Position numbers and translations under genes: made by a program. The notes under the pieces are model-generated. The model was given only the letters and a program-made list of their open reading frames with translations. It did no database searches and was not told where the DNA came from. From Bacteroides sp. (GTDB lineage: Bacteria; Bacteroidota; Bacteroidia; Bacteroidales; Bacteroidaceae): a stretch of DNA of 64,000 bases. Position 1 is the stretch's first letter. Each line of letters opens with the position of its first letter. Shown piece after piece: positions 51,055-60,216 of this stretch. The stretch spans positions 52,669-116,668 of the forward strand of contig JAGATY010000013.1 in the NCBI GenBank assembly GCA_017621035.1, written 5' to 3'.

Positions 51055-53967
51055 ATGACTACAAAGAGTAACTACTTGGCTTTCCTGCAAGAAGCTCAAA
51101 AGTTTATTCCGCAGGAAAGGATTTACACCGACGAACTTCGCCGGTTAGCATGGGGAACAGATGCTGGTTTTTATCGCCTAATTCCCCAAATCGTAATCCG
51201 TTCAAATGGAGAAGAGGAAATATCCGAACTCATGCGTCTAGCTAATCGGCATGGGTTACCGGTAACGTTCCGAGCAGCTGGAACTAGTCTATCCGGACAA
51301 GCCATTAGTGACTCAATACTTATTGTAGCCGGCAAGAACTGGGAGAAATATTCTATCAGCGAAGATCACAAACAAATCACACTACAGCCCGGTATTATCG
51401 GCCAACGGGTCAATGAGATATTAGCACCTTTTGGCCGTAAATTTGCACCGGATCCCGCTTCCGTTAAAAGTGCTATGGTTGGTGGTATCGTCATGAACAA
51501 TGCATCAGGCATGAATTGTGGTACCCATGCCAACAGTGATAAAGTCATGCTTTCAGCCCGCATTGTTTTGGCCGATGGCACAATCTTAGACACAGCCGAC
51601 CCCATAAGTCGCGCATCCTTTGAGACCACTCATCCGGAATTTCTGCAACGTATCTGCCAACTGCGTGACGAGGTTCGTGCCAACCAGAAGTTAGCAGACC
51701 GCATACGCTATAAATATAGTATTAAGAATGTAACAGGATTAAATATTCTCCCCCTACTACGTTTTGACGATCCTTTCGACATCATTGCACACTTAATGGT
51801 CGGTTCCGAAGGAACTTTAGCCTTCCTTTCACAAGTGACGATGAACACAGAATTTGACTATCCGTGCAAAGCCAGCGCTATGCTCTACTTCAAGAGCATT
51901 AAAGAGGCGTGCCGTGCCGTGGTAGCCATGAAGAAGCTCAATAAAGAGGTTTCTGAAAACGATGCAAATATTGGAGAAGAAAACATTGTAAAGAGTGCAG
52001 AACTTTTAGACTACAAATCTCTTTCTTCTGTAGATGACCCTATCTATCTCCAATACAAAAAAGAGGTTGGTGACACAGAAGCTTGTGGCCTCACTGCTGT
52101 ATTAACTGAGGCCAAAGCGCGCACTTCTCAAGAATTACAGCAAGACATCGCTGCTATTGAGACCTGCTTGAAAGAGTTTGGAACTTACATTCCTATACAT
52201 TTTACAGACCGTCCGGAAGAGTATTCACAATATTGGGCAATTCGTTCCGGTATCTTCCCAAGCGTAGGTGGAACTCGTCAACCGGGTACTACCTGTCTTA
52301 TTGAAGACGTAGCTTTTCACATTGAAGATTTACCCGAAGCCACTGCTGACTTGCAACAGCTCATTGCCCGTCACGGATATGATGATGCTTGTATTTATGG
52401 ACACGCTTTAGAGGGTAACTATCACTTCATCATCAACCAGAGTTTTAAAAGCGATACAGATGTTCAACGCTATGAGAATCTGATGGAAGATGTAAAAGAG
52501 CTGGTAGTGGATAAATATGATGGCTCTTTGAAAGCTGAACATGGTACCGGACGCAATATGGCACCGTATGTACGTTATGAATGGGGAGAAGAAGCATTTC
52601 AAGTAATGCGTGCACTTAAAGAGGTGTTCGACCCCAAAGGATTACTCAATCCGGGAGTAATTTTCAACGATGACCCCAAATGTCATATCAAAAATTTCAA
52701 ACCGCTTCCGCTTATTCCTTTTGAAGCCAATAGTCCTGCCAGTAAGACAAACCGTTGTATCGAATGTGGTTTCTGCGAAGTGAATTGCCTATCATGCGGC
52801 TTCACCATGTCTTCCCGCCAGCGCATTGTTCTTCAACGTGAAATTTCTCGTTTGAAGCAAAGTGGTGAAGATAATGAGCGTCTGCAATTATTACTAAAAC
52901 AATATAGCTACCTCGGTAATCAGACCTGTGCTGGAGATGGTCTTTGTTCCATGTCCTGCCCTATGGGTATCAACACTGGCGATTTGACTCACGTGGTAAG
53001 ACAAGAGAGCCTTCCTCAAGGAAGCTTTGGATATAAAGTCGGTGACTATGCAGCCAAACATCTTGCCGGAATAAAGAGTTGTTTGCGTCCAGTCCTTTCA
53101 TTGGCAAACTTTGGTCACTCTGTCTTGGGGACAAAAGCCATGAGTAGTTTAACCCGCGGTATGCACAATACACTCGGAATACCATTATGGGTTCCGGCAA
53201 TGCCTAAATCCTATTCTGTTGACAAAGCAATTGTTGAGAAACAAAAAGATAGAGATTTAAAAGTTGTCTATTTTCCCAGCTGTATCAATCAGGCTATGGG
53301 ATTAGCAAAGAAATCTCCCGTTGAGCAGGCACTTGTCAACAAAATGGTGGCTTTACTTCAAAAGTCCGGTTACGAAGTCATCTTCCCCGAAGGAATGGAT
53401 AAACTCTGTTGTGGTACCATTTGGGAAAGTAAAGGAATGTTGGACATTGCCGACCGTAAAAGTAAAGAACTTGAAACAGCCCTTTGGGAAGCTAGTGAGC
53501 AAGGTAAATATCCTGTACTCTGCGACCAAAGCCCCTGCCTGCACCGTATGCGTGAAACAATCAAGCAAATGAAGCTTTACGAACCGGCAGAATTCATCTA
53601 TACATTCTTGCGCGATAAATTAGAGTTTAAGCAAACAGACCGTCCGGTAGCAGTTCACATCACCTGTTCCATGCGAAAGATGGGATTAGCCAATACGTTG
53701 ATTGAGCTTGCCAAGCTTTGCTCTTCCAATGTACTAGTACCGGAAGAAGTCGGTTGTTGTGGCTTTGCAGGCGACCGTGGTTTCACACATCCTGAGCTAA
53801 ATGCTTATGCACTTCGCAAGTTACGCCCACAAATCGAAGCCAATAACATACAAATTGGTTACTCCAACAGCCGTACATGCGAAATCGGACTAACAACTAA
53901 TTCCGGAATTCCATACGTATCCATTGCTTACTTAGTGGACGAATGTACAACCTCCAAAAAGAAATAA
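51055..53967 (+). CDS. FAD/Fe-S oxidoreductase, probable D-lactate dehydrogenase
   Basis: 970 aa. FAD_binding_4 (about 40-225: IVIRSNGEEEISELMRLANR, FRAAGTSLSGQAISDSI, ASVKSAMVGGIVMNNASGMN) and FAD-oxidase-C (about 260-530, ending EHGTGRNMAPYV, KGLLNPGV) are followed by an Fe-S part: CIECGFCEVNCLSCG (about 568-582) and CAGDGLCSMSCPMG (about 624-637; one cluster Cys is replaced by Asp, as is common), then two CCG domains (FPSCINQAMG with CCGTIWESKG; HITCSMRKMG with GCCGFAGDRG). This layout is that of Dld-II-type D-lactate dehydrogenases and related glycolate oxidases. MurQ in the same operon releases D-lactate, which makes that substrate likely. Confidence 0.82.
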   Translation: MTTKSNYLAFLQEAQKFIPQERIYTDELRRLAWGTDAGFYRLIPQIVIRSNGEEEISELMRLANRHGLPVTFRAAGTSLSGQAISDSILIVAGKNWEKYSISEDHKQITLQPGIIGQRVNEILAPFGRKFAPDPASVKSAMVGGIVMNNASGMNCGTHANSDKVMLSARIVLADGTILDTADPISRASFETTHPEFLQRICQLRDEVRANQKLADRIRYKYSIKNVTGLNILPLLRFDDPFDIIAHLMVGSEGTLAFLSQVTMNTEFDYPCKASAMLYFKSIKEACRAVVAMKKLNKEVSENDANIGEENIVKSAELLDYKSLSSVDDPIYLQYKKEVGDTEACGLTAVLTEAKARTSQELQQDIAAIETCLKEFGTYIPIHFTDRPEEYSQYWAIRSGIFPSVGGTRQPGTTCLIEDVAFHIEDLPEATADLQQLIARHGYDDACIYGHALEGNYHFIINQSFKSDTDVQRYENLMEDVKELVVDKYDGSLKAEHGTGRNMAPYVRYEWGEEAFQVMRALKEVFDPKGLLNPGVIFNDDPKCHIKNFKPLPLIPFEANSPASKTNRCIECGFCEVNCLSCGFTMSSRQRIVLQREISRLKQSGEDNERLQLLLKQYSYLGNQTCAGDGLCSMSCPMGINTGDLTHVVRQESLPQGSFGYKVGDYAAKHLAGIKSCLRPVLSLANFGHSVLGTKAMSSLTRGMHNTLGIPLWVPAMPKSYSVDKAIVEKQKDRDLKVVYFPSCINQAMGLAKKSPVEQALVNKMVALLQKSGYEVIFPEGMDKLCCGTIWESKGMLDIADRKSKELETALWEASEQGKYPVLCDQSPCLHRMRETIKQMKLYEPAEFIYTFLRDKLEFKQTDRPVAVHITCSMRKMGLANTLIELAKLCSSNVLVPEEVGCCGFAGDRGFTHPELNAYALRKLRPQIEANNIQIGYSNSRTCEIGLTTNSGIPYVSIAYLVDECTTSKKK

Positions 53968-53995
53968 TAATAACTATACTTAAATAACAAAACAA

Positions 53996-55186
53996 ATGAG
54001 TACACCTGCAAAAACCAACAAACGCATTCTGGCACTTGATATCCTCCGAGGTATCACCATCGCCGGTATGATTTTGGTAAACAATCCTGGTACATGGGGA
54101 CACATCTATGCCCCCTTGAGGCATGCCGAATGGAACGGACTAACTCCTACCGATTTAGTATTCCCATTCTTCATGTTCATCATGGGTATTTCTACCTACA
54201 TATCATTAAAGAAGTATAACTTTCAGTTCAGTAGTGCCGCTTTAATGAAGATCCTCAAACGTACAGTAGTCATTTTTCTCATAGGCATGGCCATCGGTTG
54301 GTTCTCACGATTCTGTCGCTATTGGGTTTCTGCTCCGGAAGACTTGAGTTTCTTTGAAAACCTATGGAACTCTGTCTGGACATTTGACCGCATGCGCATT
54401 CTAGGAGTTATGCAACGCTTGGCACTCTGCTATTGTGCAACATCCATCATTGCACTGACCATGAAACATAAGCACATACCTTATCTGATTGTTTCTCTTT
54501 TGGTTGGTTACTTCATTTTACTGATGTGCGGTAACGGATTCGCTTATAACGAGACGAACGTTCTCTCTGTTGTAGACCGTGCCATTTTGACTCCTGTACA
54601 TATGTATAAAGATAATGGCATTGAACCAGAAGGTTTGTTAAGCACGATTCCTGCTATTGCCCACGTACTGCTTGGCTTCTATGTAGGTAAACTGATGCTG
54701 GACGGTAGCAAACAAGCCGAAGACCGTGCTTCTTTCCTCAACTCACAAATCACCACTTTATTCTTGGTTGGTACTATCTTGACCTTCTCCGGTCTGTTGT
54801 TAGAGTACGGTTGCCCCATCAACAAGAAGATTTGGTCACCTACTTTCGTTCTGACCACTTGTGGATTAGCCTCTAGCCTCTTAGCACTGCTCATCTGGAT
54901 TATCGATGTCAAAGGCTATAAGAAATGGTGCACATTCTTTGAATCATTTGGTGTTAACCCTCTTTTCATGTATGTATTAGGTGGAGTACTCGGTATCCTC
55001 TTCAGCTGCATCCGCATTCCTTGGGGAGAGGGGACTATCAGCATCCATAGCCTCATTTATAAAGAGATGTATCTCTCTTGGATGGATACAACAACCGCTT
55101 CGCTGGCATACGCTATCACATTCGTTGCCATCAACTGGTGCATTGGCTATCAGTTATACAAGCGGAAAATCTATATCAAAATATAA
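53996..55186 (+). CDS. DUF5009/NagX-like membrane protein (HGSNAT family), candidate MurNAc transporter
   Basis: 396 aa with about 10-11 membrane helices. RILALDILRGITIAGMILVN (about 10-29), HAEWNGLTPTDLVFPFFMFI (about 42-61) and RMRILGVMQRLALCYCATSI (about 131-150) are the family core, with the conserved D and H. The family is related to heparan-alpha-glucosaminide N-acetyltransferase and to NagX, needed for GlcNAc use in some bacteria. As I recall, Tannerella forsythia has a murT-murK-murQ cluster whose MurT brings MurNAc into the cell; the order here (this gene, murK, murQ) is the same. Whether MurT belongs to this family I cannot check. Confidence 0.75.
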   Translation: MSTPAKTNKRILALDILRGITIAGMILVNNPGTWGHIYAPLRHAEWNGLTPTDLVFPFFMFIMGISTYISLKKYNFQFSSAALMKILKRTVVIFLIGMAIGWFSRFCRYWVSAPEDLSFFENLWNSVWTFDRMRILGVMQRLALCYCATSIIALTMKHKHIPYLIVSLLVGYFILLMCGNGFAYNETNVLSVVDRAILTPVHMYKDNGIEPEGLLSTIPAIAHVLLGFYVGKLMLDGSKQAEDRASFLNSQITTLFLVGTILTFSGLLLEYGCPINKKIWSPTFVLTTCGLASSLLALLIWIIDVKGYKKWCTFFESFGVNPLFMYVLGGVLGILFSCIRIPWGEGTISIHSLIYKEMYLSWMDTTTASLAYAITFVAINWCIGYQLYKRKIYIKI

Positions 55187-55213
55187 TATTGTTATACTTT
55201 AAAAATAAGAACT

Positions 55214-56056
55214 ATGATTTTAATTGCAGACAGTGGTTCTACTAAGACCGATTGGTGTGTAGTAGAAAATGGTGAGATTATCCAACGTGTGTTCACAAAA
55301 GGCATGAATCCTTTCTTCCAAACAGAAGAAGAGATGAAAGCCGAATTGACAGAAGCACTGCTTCCTCAACTTCCTAAGAAAGATTTGGAAGCTGTTTATT
55401 TCTATGGTGCAGGTTGTACTCCTGAGAAGACACCGCAGGTACACAGTGCTATCAGTGCCGTATTGCCGGTAAAAGGTGAAATAGAAGTTTACTCAGACAT
55501 GGTAGGTGCAGCTCGTGGTCTTTGTGGTCACAAGGCTGGTATTGCTTGTATCTTGGGTACCGGTTCTAATACATGCTATTACGATGGCGAGAACATCACA
55601 GCCAACGTTTCTCCGCTTGGATTCATCCTTGGTGACGAAGGTAGTGGTGCCGTATTGGGCAAACTGATGGTAGGTAGCTTGCTGAAGAACCAAATGACTC
55701 CGGGTCTGAAAGAGAAATTCTTGGAGCAGTTCAAGCTCACTCCTCCTGAAATTATCGACCGCGTTTATCGCAAGCCTTTCCCAAACCGTTTCTTGGCAAG
55801 TCTGTCTCCGTTCCTTTCTCAGAATATTGAAGACCCCACCGTACACGCATTGGTACTGGATGCCTTCAAAGCTTTCTTGAAACGCAACGTAATGCAATAC
55901 GAATACCAAGGTTGCGAAGTAAACCTCATCGGTTCAGTTGCTTATTACTACCGCAACATTCTTGCAGAAGCAGCAGAAGCTATGGGTGTTAAGTTAGGCA
56001 CCATTCTGCAAAGCCCGATGCCGGGATTGGTTGACTACCACAGCGGAAAAAACTGA
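55214..56056 (+). CDS. murK: BadF/BadG-type sugar kinase, probable N-acetylmuramate kinase
   Basis: 280 aa. The ASKHA ATPase start MILIADSGSTKTDWCVVENG, the PHOSPHATE 2 motif GIACILGTGSNTCYYDG (about 115-131) and GFILGDEGSGAVLGK (about 138-152) are those of the GlcNAc/MurNAc kinase branch. MurK phosphorylates MurNAc (and GlcNAc) at O6. The next gene is murQ, whose substrate is MurNAc-6-phosphate; the pair supports the call over a plain GlcNAc kinase. Confidence 0.87.
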   Translation: MILIADSGSTKTDWCVVENGEIIQRVFTKGMNPFFQTEEEMKAELTEALLPQLPKKDLEAVYFYGAGCTPEKTPQVHSAISAVLPVKGEIEVYSDMVGAARGLCGHKAGIACILGTGSNTCYYDGENITANVSPLGFILGDEGSGAVLGKLMVGSLLKNQMTPGLKEKFLEQFKLTPPEIIDRVYRKPFPNRFLASLSPFLSQNIEDPTVHALVLDAFKAFLKRNVMQYEYQGCEVNLIGSVAYYYRNILAEAAEAMGVKLGTILQSPMPGLVDYHSGKN

Positions 56057-56107
56057 TTCTCACAACACTTTATTCACTAACATTATAACTAATAACTATA
56101 AAAGCAT

Positions 56108-56932
56108 ATGGCATTTGTAAAAATCTCAGAGCAACCTTCGCTCTACAACGACTTGGAAAAGAAGTCCGTTCGTGAAATTTTGGAAGACATCAACACTGAA
56201 GACCAGAAAGTAGCTATCGCTGTTCAAAAGGCAATCCCGCAGATTGAGAAGCTGGTTAGTCAGATTGTTCCGCGTATGAAACAAGGTGGACGTATCTTCT
56301 ACATGGGTGCAGGTACCAGTGGACGTCTGGGCGTACTCGACGCATCAGAAATTCCTCCTACATTCGGTATGCCTCCTACACTGATTATCGGTCTTATCGC
56401 CGGTGGTGACACAGCTTTACGCAACCCGGTTGAGAACGCAGAAGACGATACTACCCGCGGTTGGGAAGAGTTGGTAGAACGCAACATTACAGACAAAGAC
56501 ACCGTTATCGGTATTGCCGCATCAGGTACTACCCCTTACGTTATCGGTGCTTTGCACGAAGCTCGCGAACACGGTATCCTCACCGGCTGTATCACAAGTA
56601 ACCCCGACTCTCCGATGGCAGCTGAGTCTGACGTTGCCATTGAAATGATTGTTGGTCCCGAATACGTAACCGGTAGCTCACGTATGAAGTCTGGTACAGG
56701 TCAGAAGATGATTCTGAACATGATTACTACTTCAGTCATGATTCAGCTCGGTCGTGTAAAAGGTAACAAGATGGTGAACATGCAGCTCAGCAATAAGAAG
56801 CTGGTTGACCGTGGTACTCGTATGATTGTAGAAGAACTGGGTCTGGACTATGGCAAGGCACAAGCACTGCTGTTGATGCACGGTTCTGTTAAGTTGGCTG
56901 TAGATGCTTACCGCGCAGGACAGACTGAATAA
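56108..56932 (+). CDS. murQ: N-acetylmuramic acid 6-phosphate etherase
   Basis: 274 aa. The SIS domain has GAGTSGRLGVLDASEIPPTFG (in part; GAGTSGRLG at 67-75) with catalytic Glu81, NPVENAEDD with Glu112, GIAASGTTPYVIGAL (about 138-152) and GSSRMKSGTGQKMILNMI. Both acid residues match those of E. coli MurQ. The reaction gives GlcNAc-6-phosphate and D-lactate in the cytoplasm. This is the anchor for reading the whole run as MurNAc catabolism. Confidence 0.97.
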   Translation: MAFVKISEQPSLYNDLEKKSVREILEDINTEDQKVAIAVQKAIPQIEKLVSQIVPRMKQGGRIFYMGAGTSGRLGVLDASEIPPTFGMPPTLIIGLIAGGDTALRNPVENAEDDTTRGWEELVERNITDKDTVIGIAASGTTPYVIGALHEAREHGILTGCITSNPDSPMAAESDVAIEMIVGPEYVTGSSRMKSGTGQKMILNMITTSVMIQLGRVKGNKMVNMQLSNKKLVDRGTRMIVEELGLDYGKAQALLLMHGSVKLAVDAYRAGQTE

Positions 56933-56952
56933 TCATTCGCTTAACTAACTTA

Positions 56953-57024
56953 GGCACGGATTACACGGATTGCATCGGTTTTGAATGAGTACTATTCAAT
57001 CCGTGTTACCCGTGTAATGCGTGC
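56953..57024. repeat. Imperfect long hairpin between murQ and the serine hydrolase
   Basis: GCACGGATTACACGGATTG near 56954 and CAATCCGTGTTACCCGTGT to 57024 are largely complementary. No clean T-run follows, so it is a possible partial terminator or RNA-processing site before the last gene. Confidence 0.6.
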
Positions 57025-57064
57025 TTTCGTTATACACTAATCACATAAATAAAAGATTCCCGAT

Positions 57065-58936
57065 ATGAAAAGAACTATTTTATCCATCCTTTGCCTGCTT
57101 GGCTTTATGGCTGCTTCTGCACAACATCTGCAACGTGTGGCTCCCGAACAAGTAGGTATGGACTCTCGTCGTCTGATGTATGCTGACGCTCCCATCGAAG
57201 AAGCCATTGCCAAGAAAGAGATTCCCGGTGCCGTACTGGCTGTAGTACGTCACGGTAAAATGGCATACCTGAAAGCTTATGGTAACAAGCGTGTACAACC
57301 CACCGTTGAACCGATGACAACCAACACCGTGTTCGATATGGCTTCTTGCAGCAAGTCCATGAGTACCGCCATCTGTACCATGATTCTGATAGAACGTGGT
57401 CTCATCCGCTTGCAAGACCCCGTAAATCGCTACATCGATGGCTTTGAGAACTGGAAAAGTGAAGACGGCAAGCGCAAAAGAACCATCCGTGTACAAGACC
57501 TGCTTACACACTGTTCCGGTCTGCCCGCCTATGCCGGTGCTTACCAAATGGAAGAAAAATATGGTACGCTCAATGCCAAAGGCTTGATGGAATACATCTC
57601 TACCTGCAAGCGTCAGTTCGAACCGCAGACTAAGTTCCAATACAGCTGTTTGAACTTCATCACCCTGCAACACATCATTCAGAACGTTACCGGACAGTCA
57701 TTGCGTGACTTTGCCCGCCAAAACGTATTCGATGTATTGGGCATGGACTACACAGACTACCTTCCTTGCGAACGCGACAAGAATGGTTACTGGGTAAACA
57801 CTGCCGATGCCAACTGGGCTAAGCTTGTAGAAGGTGATTGGCACGACATCATCGCACCGACCGAAATCCAAGAGAACGGTCAGATTCTCTGTGGCCAAGT
57901 ACACGACCCGCTGGCACGCATCATGAATGGTGGTATCAGTGGTAATGCAGCCATCTTCTCTTCTGCTGAAGACATTGCCATCCTTTGTGCCGCTCTGCAA
58001 AACGGTGGTTCATGGAACGACAAACGCATTCTCTCTCCGCTGGGCGTAAAAGCCATGCGCACTGTGCCTCGCGAAGTCAAAGAGTTGGGACGTGCTCTCG
58101 GTTGGGACAGCTACAGCGATTACTCCTCTAACAACGGAAACCTCTTTAGCGAACACACCTTCAGCCACACCGGATATACCGGAACCAGCATCGTTATCGA
58201 CCCCGACAACGATTGTAGCGTTATCTTGCTGACCAACCACGTTCACCCGAAAGATGAACACGGCGTGGTTCGCCTCCGTTCATTGGTAAGTAACGCTGTT
58301 GCAGCCTCTATCGTATGCCCGAAAGAGTTGGGTAAGTACACCGACCACTACTACAAACGCTTCGTGCAATTCATGGACGAGCCCGCCATCACTAGCAACG
58401 ACATTGTAATGCTGGGTAACAGCCTTACAGAAGGTGGTAAAGACTGGAATGCACGCATCGATAGCAAGAAAAAGATTGTGAATCGTGGTATCGTGGGCGA
58501 CAACGTACAGGGTGTTTACGACCGTCTGCACCAAATCCTCCCCGGCAAACCGGCCAAGTTGTTCTTGATGATTGGCGTGAACGACATCTCTCACGACCTT
58601 ACCTCAGACAGCATTGTAAAACAAATCCGCAAAGTGGTAGACCGCATCCAAAAAGAAAGCCCTGCCACCAAGCTCTACATTCAAAGCTTGCTGCCGTTTG
58701 ACGAAAGCGTTGGCCGCTACAAGAGACTGACCGGAAAGACCAACATGGTACCCGAAATCAATGCCATGCTGGAAGCAATGGCCAAAGAGAAGAAGCTGAC
58801 CTACATCAACCTCTTCCCCCTCTTCAACGAAAAAGGCACCAACGTTCTGCGTAAAGGCCTCTCTAGCGATGGCCTGCACCTGAACGACGAAGGTTACAAA
58901 ATTTGGGCCAATGCACTGAAGAAGCATTGCAAATAA
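57065..58936 (+). CDS. Serine hydrolase (class-C beta-lactamase fold) fused to an SGNH esterase domain
   Basis: 623 aa with a signal peptide (about 1-19, ASAQ). The N-terminal domain (about 25-405) has SxxK as S94-C-S-K97, YSCLNF (about 198-203) at the second motif and HTG in FSHTGYTG (about 365). The C-terminal domain (about 440-623) is SGNH: block I GNSLTEGG with the Ser near 452, block III GVND (about 507-510) and block V DGLHLN (about 606-611). AmiE, the beta-lactamase-fold amidase of the B. subtilis murQ-namZ operon, is the closest functional parallel for the first half; the second could remove O-acetyl groups. Both roles are inference from context. Confidence 0.78.
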   Translation: MKRTILSILCLLGFMAASAQHLQRVAPEQVGMDSRRLMYADAPIEEAIAKKEIPGAVLAVVRHGKMAYLKAYGNKRVQPTVEPMTTNTVFDMASCSKSMSTAICTMILIERGLIRLQDPVNRYIDGFENWKSEDGKRKRTIRVQDLLTHCSGLPAYAGAYQMEEKYGTLNAKGLMEYISTCKRQFEPQTKFQYSCLNFITLQHIIQNVTGQSLRDFARQNVFDVLGMDYTDYLPCERDKNGYWVNTADANWAKLVEGDWHDIIAPTEIQENGQILCGQVHDPLARIMNGGISGNAAIFSSAEDIAILCAALQNGGSWNDKRILSPLGVKAMRTVPREVKELGRALGWDSYSDYSSNNGNLFSEHTFSHTGYTGTSIVIDPDNDCSVILLTNHVHPKDEHGVVRLRSLVSNAVAASIVCPKELGKYTDHYYKRFVQFMDEPAITSNDIVMLGNSLTEGGKDWNARIDSKKKIVNRGIVGDNVQGVYDRLHQILPGKPAKLFLMIGVNDISHDLTSDSIVKQIRKVVDRIQKESPATKLYIQSLLPFDESVGRYKRLTGKTNMVPEINAMLEAMAKEKKLTYINLFPLFNEKGTNVLRKGLSSDGLHLNDEGYKIWANALKKHCK

Positions 58937-58957
58937 CCACCTTCAACCATCTACAGA

Positions 58958-59000
58958 CAAGGCTGTTTCAGTAATATTCTGAAGCAGCCTTGATTGTTTA
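58958..59000 (+). terminator. Probable terminator of the salvage operon
   Basis: CAAGGCTGTTTCAG (58958-58971) and CTGAAGCAGCCTTG (58979-58992) form a 14-bp stem with one G-T pair and a 7-nt loop, followed by ATTGTTTA. The T-tract is weak. It is the first terminator-like hairpin with any T-rich tail in the 22-kb run. Confidence 0.6.
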
Positions 59001-59047
59001 CCGTAGAACTTATCCCGATGTAACCGTCCTGTCTTACACAGAACGTA

Positions 59048-59578
59048 TTACTCTGCATTGATATCCGAGAACTTTACTTCCCCATTCATTACATATTTAG
59101 TTTCACTCTTTCCGGTATCTTTGATGAAAGAAAAATTCTCAAACCTAACAACTACATAATTAGAACCTTTTTCCACTATTGAAAGCTTTCCATCTTCATC
59201 AGAATACCTGCTAGATAGTTCAGATGACGTTAACATGCGAAATGAATCTACATCTACATTGCCATCAGTTACCAGATTCTCATTCAAATTTATAACGTCA
59301 GAAGAGGAAGCACCATCAACAGTAAATGAAAAATAGTACAAAGATTCGTCATATATAAGTTGCATTGTAAAACTAGCATGAGATGGTATTTCAAACTCTC
59401 CTAAGTCATCGCTGATTGTTTCATGAAAACTACATTGTGCATCATGTATATCACAGCCTACTCCATTGACGACAATATAACTGTCTGAACCACCTCCTTC
59501 ATCATCACTTGAACATGATACAAAAGTTAGAGAGCATAAAAACAGTGCAACAAAAACTGAAAAAATATTCTTAGTCAT
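59048..59578 (-). CDS. Small lipoprotein of unknown function
   Basis: 176 aa. The lipobox is F-V-S-C (Cys22), followed by SSDDEGGGSDSY, an acidic linker of the kind that sends Bacteroides lipoproteins to the surface. The rest is an acidic, beta-rich domain (GVGCDIHDAQCSFHETISDD; the two Cys may pair). No family recognised. It lies 62 nt downstream of the disrupted barrel gene on the same strand and could be co-transcribed with it. Confidence 0.78.
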   Translation of the reverse strand: MTKNIFSVFVALFLCSLTFVSCSSDDEGGGSDSYIVVNGVGCDIHDAQCSFHETISDDLGEFEIPSHASFTMQLIYDESLYYFSFTVDGASSSDVINLNENLVTDGNVDVDSFRMLTSSELSSRYSDEDGKLSIVEKGSNYVVVRFENFSFIKDTGKSETKYVMNGEVKFSDINAE

Positions 59579-59640
59579 AATCTTTTCACTTTAAAATAAT
59601 GGGGGGATACATTACATACCCCACCATATATATATACTAT

Positions 59641-60216
59641 TTAAAACTTATAAGCTACACCAACACCAAATACTACTTGGTTGAAGTCGCTAATAATCTG
59701 ATACTTCAATTCTGCGCCAACAGACCATTTTTCATTCAACTGATATTCTGCGCCGACACCTATGTTTACACCAAACTTGCCTTCTGATTCAGAACTTGAT
59801 GATGAACCATCATAAGGATTACCTCCCGCATCATAAGCAGGTTCCGTATCTTCATCCCAACTACCGTTTCCATTATAATCTGAATAAGCAAAAGGACCAT
59901 CTGATCCTATGCTACAGTTTGCATAAGTCAATCCGGCCAAAGGATAAACTTTAATTGTTTCTGTTATATCAAACAAATAATGGAAGTTTGCATTTACATC
60001 CTACATCTTCAACCCGTCTTTTTCCAGGAAATAATTGAAAGAAGCTTCTGCACGAATTGCATCAGTTAAACCATATTGGAACTTAGCACCAATACCCAAG
60101 TTGCTGATTTCAGAACCATAGTTCAGATTCAAACCAATTGCTTTTACGTCTTTCTGTGCCATTGCAGCACCAACACCTACCATCAAGATGATAGCGACCA
60201 TAAATAACTTTTTCAT
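59641..60216 (-). pseudogene. Outer-membrane beta-barrel protein (OmpX/P13-like), disrupted by an in-frame TAG
   Basis: Read from the ATG at 60216, a signal peptide (MKKLFMVAIILMVGVGAAMA) leads into a barrel (IGLNLNYGSEISNLGIGAKF) that stops at TAG (60001-60003) after KDGLKM. The same frame then continues without a break for 119 codons (DVNANFHYLFDITETIKVYP and on to KWSVGAELKYQIISDFNQ, VGVAYKF end). An intact gene would give about 191 aa. TAG differs from the Trp codon TGG by one base, and Trp fits the barrel pattern at that spot. It is a single nonsense mutation, not a frameshift; a sequencing error or a read-through product cannot be excluded. Confidence 0.85.
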
